NCBI GenBank assembly: GCA_019633425.1
Contig: WSUB01000046.1
Span: forward strand, 124,001-188,000
Direction of reading: 5' to 3'
Length of the DNA stretch: 64,000 nt
DNA from: Tulasnella sp. 424
Taxonomy: Eukaryota > Basidiomycota > Agaricomycetes > Cantharellales > Tulasnellaceae
The notes beneath the pieces are model-generated. The model made no database searches. It had not been told where the DNA came from and saw only the letters and a program-made list of their open reading frames with translations. Positions 42,521 to 52,673 of this stretch are shown here, in pieces. Position 1 is the first letter of the stretch. Each line of letters opens with the position of its first letter. The translations under genes and the position numbers were made by a program.

Positions 42521-44179
42521 TCAAAACATCCATTTCTCAACAATTTCGTACTCGATCCCTGGCCTTTTTTGCGCAAGTTCTTCAACCCTTTCTCTGTTCC
42601 ATTCATGCATGAAGAGCTTCTGCAAGTTTGGGCATCTAACCTTCCATGCGGCCGCCGTTGTGGCATCAGGACCGGGTGCGAGATCGGATTGGTCCTTGTG
42701 GGGAATGAAAGCGGAAAGGAGGCAGTCGAACGCGTCCCCGTCCTCCTCTGGGTCTCTTGGCCCGTTAGCCATGTCCTCCAGCTTCATGTTGCGAACGTGC
42801 GTCAATTTCGAACAGAGCAAGTACCAAGCCGCTTTGGAACGGAAGGAAACTTCATTCAAGCTCAGGGTCTCCAAACGCTCGAAAGACGAGAGGACACCGT
42901 TTCCCAACGCTTCAATGACCGAGGAAAAGTCAATCGAGGATCCCCTTTCATCCTCAGTGAGATGGCCGACCTGCAGTTTCTCCAGATTCGGGGCATGGAT
43001 AAGACGAAGGGTGAGTGTGAGGATGTTTGGACCAGGAGGGTTGGAGATGCAAAGGTCGGCGAGAGATGGGAGAGAAACAGGCTGGGGAGTTTGGTGACTT
43101 CGGTCGAACACGGCGGTCAGTTCGTCCGATCGCACAGGGCTCCCATTCAATCTAAGGTTCATTAGCTGAGGCGATTCTTGTAAGATGGCCATGAATTGCT
43201 CGAGCCTCGCTGATTCGGCTACAAAAAAAAAAGTTTAAATTAATCCAAAAACGGGGGAGTAGGAGGAGGAGGAGAAGCAAAAAGGATCGTTGAATGAGCG
43301 GAAGACGTACCAGGCACCGAAGCCAACGACAACGTTCGAAGATTTCGGAAGTGACTGATGCTCCAATTCAGCGGAATGTACCATAAATCAACATCTACAA
43401 GCCTGGGCACCGATTGAGGTCCATTGAACAGTGTTGACACTGCCTGTGTCGGCGATCCGGACCAGAAGCCCCTACCGATGAGAAGTTTTTCCAATAGCGG
43501 AGCCTCTTTCCCCGCTAGAGATTCTAGAAGGGTTTTCAACGTCCGATTATATTCTGCGTAATGGGTAAACCGACCCCAGCGGTTGATATGTTGGAGAAGT
43601 AAGGGTAACCGCTGGGTGTTGATGCATGTGAATGACTCGAGTTCACCTAAGCTTTGCGTAAGATTGATCCACAGTGGTGCAGATTTTGACCGATCCAGCC
43701 ACGTTTGAAGTTTGGAGAGTGGCGTCCGCTCGTGTAAAATTAAGATACGCCAGAGTCGGGGTGTTTCGACTGCCACTTGGCGCCACCATCGGCAGACCTG
43801 GGTAATGGCCTGATGGTGCGGAAGGATGATACGTTGCTGTCGTTAGTCTGGGTGTTCCAGTCTAGATCCCCGATTTTAAGCTGTACCAAAAGAAATAGGC
43901 AAAGTTCTTCGCCATACGAGACACACATGTCAGGCCTGCCCCGCGGCAAGACGTATTCCACGCCAACTTCGAATATTAACGACAGGCAGTCGGGTGGTGC
44001 AGAGGCCCATTTCGTGCTTTTATCGCCGTACACTTTGTTTATCTCGGGATTTATAATGCCTTCGGGTTCTCTGTGCTGTTCGCTAACTGGAGTGGTGATT
44101 GGCTATCTCGCCGACTCAGCAAATGACCAAATGAGAAAACCCTGATTCCAAAAGTTCAGGTCCGCACCATTAGGTCCAT
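42521..44179 (-). CDS. F-box-like/leucine-rich-repeat protein, family member G
   Basis: Inverted copy with the four-exon plan. The micro-exon begins at ATG 44177-44179 (MDLM, donor GTGCGG), the acceptor reads GATAG, then F-box-like APPDCLSLIFEVGVEYVLP, TWLDRSKSAPLWINL, and LTLRLIHAPNLEKLQVGHL. Exon 4 starts near 43218, preceded by an A-rich (T-rich on the coding strand) acceptor. The frame is open to the stop at 42521-42523. The C-terminus reads EYEIVEKWMF rather than the EYG.AP ending of E and F, from a small indel. It is closest to E and F in sequence and is in the right arm of the inverted repeat. Confidence 0.77.
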
Positions 44180-44444
44180 CAATTGGTTACCTTTCGTCGG
44201 AACCAAGGTTCCTATTTAAGCCTTCTAGAGATAAGACGAGGTTAAAGGAGGGTGTGAAATAAATCTGGCACCCCAACCTCCGCGTCATGGGAAAGTGCAG
44301 CACCAGCAGGAACGTCTCAATATTGTATGCTAATGGCGAACGGCAGACTATGAATCGAAAGTTGCACTCACAAGCGGAGGAGGTCACAATTATGTACGGA
44401 CAAAGTAAATTACGAATCTAATTTACAATCCCTCAAACATCCCT

Positions 44445-46110
44445 TCAGTAATCCCCACTGTAGTCGATCTCTGGCCGTTTTCGCGCAAGTTTCTCAATCT
44501 GTACTCTTTCGCATCCCCACACGAAGAGCGTCTGCAAGTTCGGACACCTGACCTTCCATACGGCCGTTGTGGCATCAGAAGCGGGTGCGAGATCGGATTG
44601 GTCCTCCTGGGGAAGAAAGGCGGAGAGGAGACAGTCGTACGTGTCCCCGTCCTCCTCTGGGTCTGTCGGCCCGTAATCCATGAGGCTCAGATTAATGACG
44701 CGGACGTGCGTCAACTTGGAGCAGAACAAGTACCAAGCCGCTTTAGAACGGAAGGAAACTTGAAACAAGCTCAGGGTCTCCAAATGCTCGAAAGACGAGA
44801 GGACACCGTTTCCCAAGGCTTCAATAGTTGAGGAAAAGTCCACATTAAGGCCTCCCGCTTCAGTCCTATCAAGATAGGCGAGCCGTAGCTCCTCCAGGTT
44901 CGGGGTATGGATAAGGCGAAGGGTGAGTGTGAGAATATCTGGAGCATCATGGTTGCGTATGAGAAGGACGGTGAGAGACGGAAGGGAAACGGGTTTGGGC
45001 GTTTGGCCACTTCGATTGAATACGGCGGTCACCTCGTCCGATCGAAAAGGGCGCCACGCCAACTCGAGCCTCATTAGCTGAGGCGACTCTTGTAAGAGAG
45101 CCAGGAACTGCTCGAGGTTTACTGTGTCCACTACCAAAGAAAAAGGGTCAAGTCACTCCAAAGGGAAGGCGGAGGGGAAGCAAAAAAAAAAAATCGTAGA
45201 AAGAGAGCAATACGCACCATTTTGCCTCAACTGCCTTGACGCCAACGACAACGCTCGAAGATTTCGGAATGGACTATTCCTCCAATCCAACGGAATGTCC
45301 CATAATTTAACATCTACAAGCTTGGGCACCGACTGAGGTCCGTTGAACAGCTTTGTTTGCGATTCGAACTCGCGTGGATGAGTACTTCCAGAGAGGGAAA
45401 GTTTTTCCAACAGCGGAACCTCTTCCCCTTCTAGAGCTTCCAGTAACTTTGCCAGCCCTCTGGGGGATGGTGATTGATAGTTAAACCAACCCCAGCGGTT
45501 GACATGTTGGAGAAGCAAGGGTATGAGCTCGTTGTCGACGGACACGGATGGGACTCGAAACCCTTGTATAAGATAGATATGCAGCGGGGCAGCTTTTGAC
45601 CGATCCAGCCACGTTTGAAGTTTAGAGAGTGACGCCCGCTCGTTCAAAATCAAGATATTCCAGAGTCGGGGTGTGTCGAGTGCCACTTGGCGCCACCATT
45701 GGCAGATCTGGGTAATAGTCTGATGGGACGTGAAGACAACAGTACATTACAGTGCCACCGTTAGCCTGAATGGTTCCGGCCTAGATTCTTGAATATAAGG
45801 CGTACCAGCAGGTATTGGCAAAGGTTACTGTCATCCGTGACCACGAGCTCCGTGAAGAACTCGTTCCATGGCAGGACGCATCCCAAGCCAGCTTCAAATA
45901 TCAATGATAGGCAATCGGGCAATGCAGAGGCCCATTTCGGACTTCCAATCCCGTACACTTCGTTCCTCCCGGGGTTTGTAATGCCTTCGAGTCCTGGGTG
46001 CTGTTTGCTAACTGGGGTCAGAGTGGTGATTGGCTACATTGCCGATTCAGCAAATGAGTAAATGAGAAACCCCTGATTCCAGAAGTTTAGGCTCGCACCA
46101 TTAGGTCCAT
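44445..46110 (-). CDS. F-box-like/leucine-rich-repeat protein, family member H
   Basis: Outer gene of the right arm. The micro-exon begins at ATG 46108-46110 (MDLM, donor GTGCGA), and the acceptor ends AATGTAG. F-box-like part: WASALPDCLSLIFEAGLGCV, then DTPRLWNILILNERASLSKL and TWLDRSKAAPLHIYLIQG. LRR-like part: VPKLVDVKLWDIPLDW, LTLRLIHTPNLEELRLAYLD and SSFEHLETLSLFQVSFRSK. Frames are open to 44445. It is clearly more diverged from E, F and G than they are from each other, with a 6-base insertion just after the micro-exon acceptor. This implies the duplications are of unequal age. Confidence 0.77.
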
Positions 46111-47076
46111 CAGTTGGGCACCTTTCGTCGGAGCTCAGGTTCCTAATTGAGCCTTCTAGAGATAAGACGGGGGTAAAGGAGGGTGTGAAATAAATCTGGC
46201 ACCCCAAGCTCCGCGTCATGGGAAAGTGCAGGAACGTCTCAATATTGTATGCCAATGGCGAACGGCAGCCTATGCATCGAAATTTGCATTCACAAGCAGA
46301 GGAGGTTACAGTTATGTAAGGACAAAGTAAATTACGAATCTAATTTCCAATCCAGTCTTTGTCTTCTCGATCTCTGAACACTAACTAAATCGTACACCCA
46401 TTTTGCAAACGACTCGTCCACCTCATTCGATGGTCATTTCATCCCCTCGGTATCTCACCCGGTTTGCAGAAAGGTTTGCACCTCTTCCTCCCGGGGAGGC
46501 CAGCGCCACCTTCCCAAACAGTCAACATGGCCCCGAGATGTCATCGCGAACCCACACAGCCTTGGTAGTTCGAAGAGCAAAGCTGAGGGTATCGTATGAC
46601 GCGAGAAGTTCCCATTTGTGGATGCTATATCTGCTCGCTTGGAAGACTGGGCAGCAGTAAACGTAGCAAAGATCTTGAAAGGGCGCCTTAACGTAAGGCA
46701 CGATAGCAGCGGGAATTTAGTGATGTAAAGAGACACGTATGTATTGTTTCCGAATGAGCGCGCAGAGAACTCGACCATTTGATAAGTTTTAAATATTCGG
46801 AGAGATTCGATCTAACTGCAATACCTATATACACCAGATTGATACTCAATATCCTTTGTACATATCTGGAATTGACGGATACGGACATTTTTCATCTTGC
46901 CTCCTCGTGTCATAGAATTACAAACGTCGCTCCAAGACTTGGGAATAGTGTCACCAAGAGGCCTATAACCGAGCACCGCCCTTGTTGGGTTCCATATCAC
47001 CGATCAAAAGCTTGACGAGGGTGGATTTACCGGAGCCCTTGGGACCCAAGATGGCGACACGGGAGGAGAGCGAGAC
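46111..47076. other. Intergenic; direct repeat unit and 3' junction of the eEF3 fragment
   Basis: About 46540-46860 recurs in direct orientation at 52873-53000 plus 53525-53700. About 46841-46969 matches the GCL-A 3' flank (37225-37355). Between about 46970 and 47076 the minus strand still codes eEF3 sequence ([19 protein letters not shown], then [12 protein letters not shown]) after an in-frame stop. Confidence 0.7.
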
Positions 47077-49337
47077 TTAGAGCGTGATGTCGTAGAGCTG
47101 CTGGACGGGCTGAGTGGCGTATTGGAAGCCGACCTTGCGCATCTTCATCAAAGCCTTTTCCTTGGTCTTGACACCATCGAGGAACGGTGGCTCGGGGAAG
47201 CGGAACTTGTAATGGCTGTCAACCTGGAGGCTGTAGTTTGACTTGGCCTCGGGAACGGCCTTGACGAAGGCCTCGAGGTTACCCCTATAACGCTTGATCT
47301 TGAAGCGGTTGAGGTGAAGAACGTCGGTGATGACGTTGTTGAGGAAGGAAGAATCGTGCGAGACGATGATCGAAGTGCAGGTCGTGAGGCTGGTGAGGTA
47401 CTGCTCCAACCAAGCGACGTTGACGACGTCCAAGTGATTAGTGGGTTCGTCAAGGAGAAGGATGTCGGCACGGAAGAGGATAGCACGGGCAAGGGCCAAC
47501 TTCATCTTCCAACCACCGGAGAGGGAGCCGATGGCGTGTTGCTGGCGAACGTCGGTGAAGCCAACAGAGGCGAGAATCTCAATGACCTCCTCCTTAGTAG
47601 CATCGACACGCTCGTCGTCCAAGATGAAGCTGAGGACGGTCGTGGACTCCTCAGAGCCGTCAATGTCGTGCTCGACGTAGAAGGTGCGGACCTGATCGGG
47701 CAAGGGGAAGCCCTCAACCTGGCCGTTGGTGATGGCGCGCATGAAGGTGGACTTGCCGATACCGTTGCGACCGCAGAGACCATAGCGGTGGCCACGCTTG
47801 AGACGGAGGGTAGCAGTGTTCAAGAGGATCTTGGCACCGTAGGCGAGGGAGAACTGGCAGTTGCAGAGGTCCTCACCCTGCTCCTCGTCTTCAGGAACCT
47901 CCTCGTCATCGTCGTCCTCGTCGTCCTCGTTGGTGCACTTGAGCAAGACGTCGCGAGCGATAGCCTTGGGCTCGGGAGTGACGGTGATGAAAGCGAGGTA
48001 AGGAGAGAGAGCCTTCTCCCAGTCGGCAACCTCGAAGTTACGGCTGGCGACGAGGGAAGCGGCAAGCTCAGAGATGTAGACAACATCGGGGTCGGTGGCC
48101 TTGGGAGCGGATGTCACGCCAACCTTGGTGTAGACACCAACGACAATCTTGGCGATGGCAGCAGCGTCGGCGAGCTTGAGCGGGGGGAGGTCAGAGCCAT
48201 CACCCTCGGGGATCTTGGAGACCTCGCGGAGGGTCTTGATGGCGCGCTGAGTAACACTGCGGGCCTCGGGATCAGCCATGCCCTCTTCCATCTTGATGAG
48301 GCCGGGGAGAAGCTTGGGGACGAAGGGCCTGATGGTGTACTCGTTGTCGACGAGCTTGGACATGTTGTTAACGATTACGGCAACCTTACGACGGGTCGCG
48401 GTGGCCTTCTCGTTGATGCCACGAGCGAGGAGGGGAACCATGAGGGAGAGAGTGGGGGCATCGACCTCGGAGACGAAGGTGGTGGCCGAGAGGAGCATAA
48501 TGGTGTTGGGCACTTCCTCGACGGGGTTTTGGAGAGCCTTGATCAACGCAGGGATGAGCTTCTCAACGTCTAAAAGTCAAACGGAACGGCGGGCCGAAGA
48601 AGTCAGTCGGGTTCAGTCCGCAAGGTGCACCGCAAGAGGCAATTGAGCTCACCTTTGTTGGAGACAAGGGAAGTGGTCTTGGTGAGAGACTCCTTAGCGG
48701 CCTTCTTGACCTCAGCCTTGGTGTCCCAAACAGCCTCAGCGAGGACGGAGATGATGTCGGGAGTGAGCTTGGCAACTTGGAATGGAGCCTTGGTGACGAG
48801 GTTGTCGAGGATCTCGAGGCAGCCGATCTTGACCTGGTACTTGCCGTTCTCCTTGATCTGCTTGAGCAGAATGGGCAAAAGAGTGGCGGTGGCCCAAGGA
48901 GACATGCGGGAGGTGATGTCCTTGACCGCCTTGACGGCAGCCTTGGCCACAACGGGCATCTTATCGGCAAAGGTCTCGAGGAGAGTGGACATGACGCCCT
49001 TCTCGATCGAGTTCACGATGATGAGCTCGATAGCGGTGGGGCACTTGCTGGCGAAAGTGGAAATAGCCTTGGCGGCACCCTCCCGCTTGGCGGGAGATTT
49101 TTTGTCATTGAGGGCCTTGACGGCGGCGGTGGCAAAGTCGGCGTTAATAAAGGCGGCGGGGCCATCCTTCTTGGCGAGGGCAGCGAGCTCAGCGGCAGCG
49201 CTTTCGCGAGCCTTTTTGTCAGAGGCGAAGAGAGCCTGAGTATTAAAAGTGACAGTGGCCGGTGCGACGATGGGCTTGATTGGGGCGGGGACCGTGGTGG
49301 CGGCGGGAGCAGGTGCAGAAACAGCAGCGGGAGCCAT
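47077..49337 (-). pseudogene. TEF3: Translation elongation factor 3 (eEF3), 3'-truncated
   Basis: Fungal ATPase that helps E-site tRNA release. Exon 1 is 49337-48653 and exon 2 48569-47077 (725 codons). There is also a probable 5' UTR intron (donor GTAAGC near 49422, acceptor GACAG near 49348). Present are the HEAT-repeat region (AIKTLREVSK and others), the four-helix segment and the first ABC domain, with Walker A GLCGRNGIGKST, signature LSGGWKMKLALARA and Walker B ILLLDEPTNHLD. The frame ends at TAA after YDITL, where eEF3 normally continues with Q. Beyond it the second Walker A reads GPKGSGKST instead of GPNGSGKST, and all homology stops about 110 bp later at the junction with GCL 3' sequence. 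The second ABC domain, chromodomain and tail, about 300 residues, are missing. The upstream ABC1 half looks undamaged. Confidence 0.88.
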
Positions 49338-49655
49338 TGCAGAAGATCTGTCGGTAAACATGATCAGCAAAAGAGGGCAGAGGAGTTGAGGTGGATACAG
49401 GTGGGTGGTTGTTGTGCTTACCTCTAAGTAGTCTGTATGCAAGATGCGGGTAATGAATTCTATGCGGAGACGGTTGTGGTAATGCGAAAAGTAATGGAGC
49501 AAGGAGACAGATAGGATACGTGTAAAAGAGAATTCCCTGGGCTACAAGTAGGAGGGAGGGAGAGTAGGGGGAAGGGAGGCGAGGGGTGAGTTGATATATC
49601 GGATAACGCGAAGGAGGACCCATGCACCAAGTCGTCTGCCTTCCGTAGACCCCTT

Positions 49656-49935
49656 CACGGGAGAACCCTAACTTTCCCGGTGGGCTCAGGCCATAACAGG
49701 ACTCTAACTGGATCATGGATCTCATATTTACTCTCACTGACGTTCCTTTTAAGTCGGTTTCCGATTTGGTTCAACTCCCTTTTAGGTCCGTCACCTCCCT
49801 TTCACGGTTTAGACTCCAGTTCGAAGCTGAGAGCATTCTCATTCACTCCAGCCGGGCTGGATCTGAAAGGGAGTCAATGCCTAAATTGAATCTGGTTCGG
49901 CGCCCTGGTCATTGGAATGATTTCTTTCTCCCGTG
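49656..49935. mobile_element. 280 bp MITE-like element in the last intron of GCL copy B
   Basis: Perfect 10 bp terminal inverted repeats, CACGGGAGAA at 49656-49665 and TTCTCCCGTG at 49926-49935, are flanked on both sides by CTT (49653-49655 and 49936-49938), a likely 3 bp target duplication. GCL copy A lacks the element at the matching place. The ends (CACGG) and 3 bp duplication recall CACTA-type elements, but the family is uncertain. No coding capacity for a transposase. Confidence 0.72.
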
Positions 49936-49983
49936 CTTTCGAAGACGGAAGACAGGCACAGGAGGCCTAACGGGGATTGCGTA

Positions 49984-52673
49984 TTACATCTCGTCGATAG
50001 ATTTCAACAGGTCATAGTTGATAGCCTGAGTGACGACTGAATCGTGCTTGTACTCTGGGTGCGACCGAACAAAATCTCGAATCCACTTCGCGGTCGTCTT
50101 GATCGAGCCTGACGATGAACGGAGGACACTGCATTAGCTTCCCTCTGGGCAGCGGCAGACGATTCCTTCATCATACCATCGGCTTTGCGTTTGATGAGCT
50201 CCAAGTACTTCTCGATTACCTGTCTATCGCGCACGGAGTCTTCCTCGTCGTGGAAGGAGTCGAGGTAATTGTGGATGAGGCCTATTAGCCCCCCAGACCG
50301 AGGTCTCTGGTAATCGAGGCGTTCAGAAACCTCCCGGCACGGATGATGAAGGTTCCTTGCCTTGCCATTGACGATCTCGTTCAATGTCATCTCCTCGAAC
50401 TTGCCCCCCTCGCCCTCGCTGTATGTGCTCGCAGAGAACCAAAACTTCTGTTCCATGACCGCATCTCGCCTCTGAGCTCGAGACAAATTCTCCGTATTCT
50501 ACATGGAGAGGGAGAACAGGCATACGCATCAGCTCACTTTTCTGGTTGTCCCGACTCACACCGAGATCCTTCTAACTCGTACCTTCGAAATCGGCAAGCC
50601 CCACCGAATCCCAAACTTCAACATCGCTCTGGACAGTAAGACCACAAACACGGCAAAAGCAGCATTTTCAAAGTCGGTAAGCTGCACTTCCATGGTACGA
50701 ACTTCGACTCTCCAGCCGATGCCTGAGCCTGGTGGAGGGAGTTTGAAGCGGAGGGTTTGCCAGACGGTGGACTGGATGCTCTGTGTGGCGGATTTTAGAG
50801 GGCATTAGCGTTGGCGAGGATACGATGTGCGTGTGGCTTGGGATGCCCTGGTGGTCTGTGTTGGGTAGACTTACCTCAAAGTGTTCGTTCGAGGTCCCAT
50901 GATCGTCGTGCTGGAGCCGATCCTCGAAGACAAAGAGAGGATCGCGAATATACAGGCTGGCAAAATGTTTTGCAAGAAAGTCATCCATTCCTGGTATTTT
51001 TAGTCATATGTCAGTCGTTGGTCACCAAGCCAATGTTGTCCAAGGGCTGTCTCACCAGCGCCGACCAATCGTTCATGCACTTGCTCGTCGTAGGGAAAAG
51101 CTTCGTCGTTGAATTCTTGTTGGTCGGGCGAAAGGTACCACTTCACTGGGAACCAGCGCGAGTCTGGTACGAGCCGTTCTCCATCTTTCAAGGGCTGCCC
51201 AAGTGGGGATGAAAAAGCGAGGATCAGTTCGCACCACAAACTCCATCAAACAGAATAGACGATCACTCACCTCCTCCCCCTTCTCTGAACGGGTCCTATC
51301 GTCACAGGTCACACCCAGGACGTCCCATCGAGAATCTACTTCAGCTAGGTAGCCTTTAAATATTGGCGAGGCAGCGGATAACGCGAGCTAGATGTCCGCA
51401 GGTTAGTCGCTCCGTAGATGCCACTGAAAGCGGAGGACGCGGTAGTCCTACCAAAATCGGAGCGATAGGCACCAAGGCATCGTGAAGCGCTCGAGCCTGG
51501 TCTAGGTCGGCAGCTTGCATGGTAACCTGAAGACTACAGCTTGACGGACCGAAGCTGACAGAGTCCAGGAGTATGTGGTTCAGTAGAGCCTCTGCGTTCG
51601 TCCGCAAGTTGAAGGCAAGGAGCAAACCGGTTCCATATGTCAGCCTGTTTACGATTCAACACTCCTTCAAATAAAAATACAACTTGCCTCCAGGTCTATG
51701 GTATGCAATCGGATCTGTGAATGGTCGTGGGGTATTGATGTCACGAAAAATGGGTATATTGACGCATGGCGGCCCGCCTCGACGAGACTTGATTCCATTA
51801 ACCACGGCGCTTAGAAGGAAAAGTAAGTATTTAGTTCTCAAGACCCTTCCCATCCACCGAATAGCAGTTTCAAGGTACGAAAAGGACGTACAGATACCTC
51901 GGATGCGCGCTGGTCATTTCCGTCTCCGGTAGCAAAATGCTTTCATCCTGCTTCGTCGGTTTCCGGACAGGGTCGGTAAAGTCGCTCAAGACTCCCATAC
52001 GGGGGAACGTGGCGAGAGTGCTAGGGATGTGGTGGACATCCTTGGTGACCGTATTCTGCCGGATTAGCTCACGCCTGTATCGAGTTATAGGATAAATCAA
52101 GATGATAAGGGTGGGGGGAGGCGAAGTCGAGCGCACCTTTTTCGCATATTTTCTTCCACTTTAGCGAAATCCCTCAAGTTCCCGCTGTACGGTGAACCCG
52201 GAGTAGACTCTATTTGATGTCGGCCGTACTCAGGCTGGAACGAGGGCACCGTCTCGCTGAGACACGGAAAGGAAAGATAAGGATGGATAAGGAACAGTGG
52301 GGCGACAAGACGGGGGTAGATCGAGGATAGCTACCTCTCTCCACCGTGTGCGTCAACGTAGCCCTGCAACTTGGGCAGAACGTCCTCTTGATCCAAAGCC
52401 AGTTTCGCGTTCCTATCCTCGTCATCAAAGGCGATAAGCATACATTCAATCTACGGATAGCAACGCTTGGCTTAGTATAAACGTCGTGAATGTGGGTCAT
52501 AGCTCGCGGAAATCCATGCTAACCTCTTCGCCCCAAAGAAAGGGGTCATTGCTTCTGCTTTTGGAGTTTTCCCAGATGTTGAGTAATTGCGTTATACCAT
52601 GCTCTTTGATATGGCCAAAGTGATTCTTTGCCTCTAGCCAGCAAAGTGGTCGTCTTTTGACTTGAAGGCCCAT
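49984..52673 (-). CDS. GSH1: Glutamate-cysteine ligase catalytic subunit, copy B, altered C-terminus
   Basis: Paralogue of copy A with the same exon order. ATG 52671-52673 gives [20 protein letters not shown], then FLWGEE and [20 protein letters not shown]. The [20 protein letters not shown] block is intact. The 67 bp intron joining KRKADG to [20 protein letters not shown] is preserved. At the end, GAC GAG AT is followed by GTAATA instead of GTACGT, the old acceptor is gone, a MITE sits in the intron, and the final exon is split by the eEF3 insertion. Translation therefore stops at IDEM (TAA 49984-49986), losing the conserved ERGIRKADDL end. Whether the enzyme still works is open, since the lost tail is outside the active-site blocks. 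Confidence 0.8.

Larger units (their letters stand above)
42338..46340. repeat. Right arm of F-box inverted repeat
   Basis: Contains members G and H on the minus strand. The outer end near 46340 shares the GTAAATTACGAATCTAATTT stretch with the start of the left arm. The spacer of about 8.7 kb holds the acidic hypothetical, GCL-A and PhzF-like genes. Confidence 0.75.

Noticed and set aside
47314..48573. 419-codon plus-strand frame
   Set aside because: It is antisense to the eEF3 second exon and has the valine/glycine/glutamate-rich composition typical of the complement of a highly biased coding sequence.
48777..49427. 216-codon plus-strand frame
   Set aside because: Antisense to eEF3 exon 1, produced by its strong codon bias.
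49940..50180. Apparent 54-residue alternative C-terminus of GCL-B ([15 protein letters not shown]...)
   Set aside because: It is a frame-shifted reading through a 67 bp intron. Splicing restores the conserved [17 protein letters not shown] sequence.
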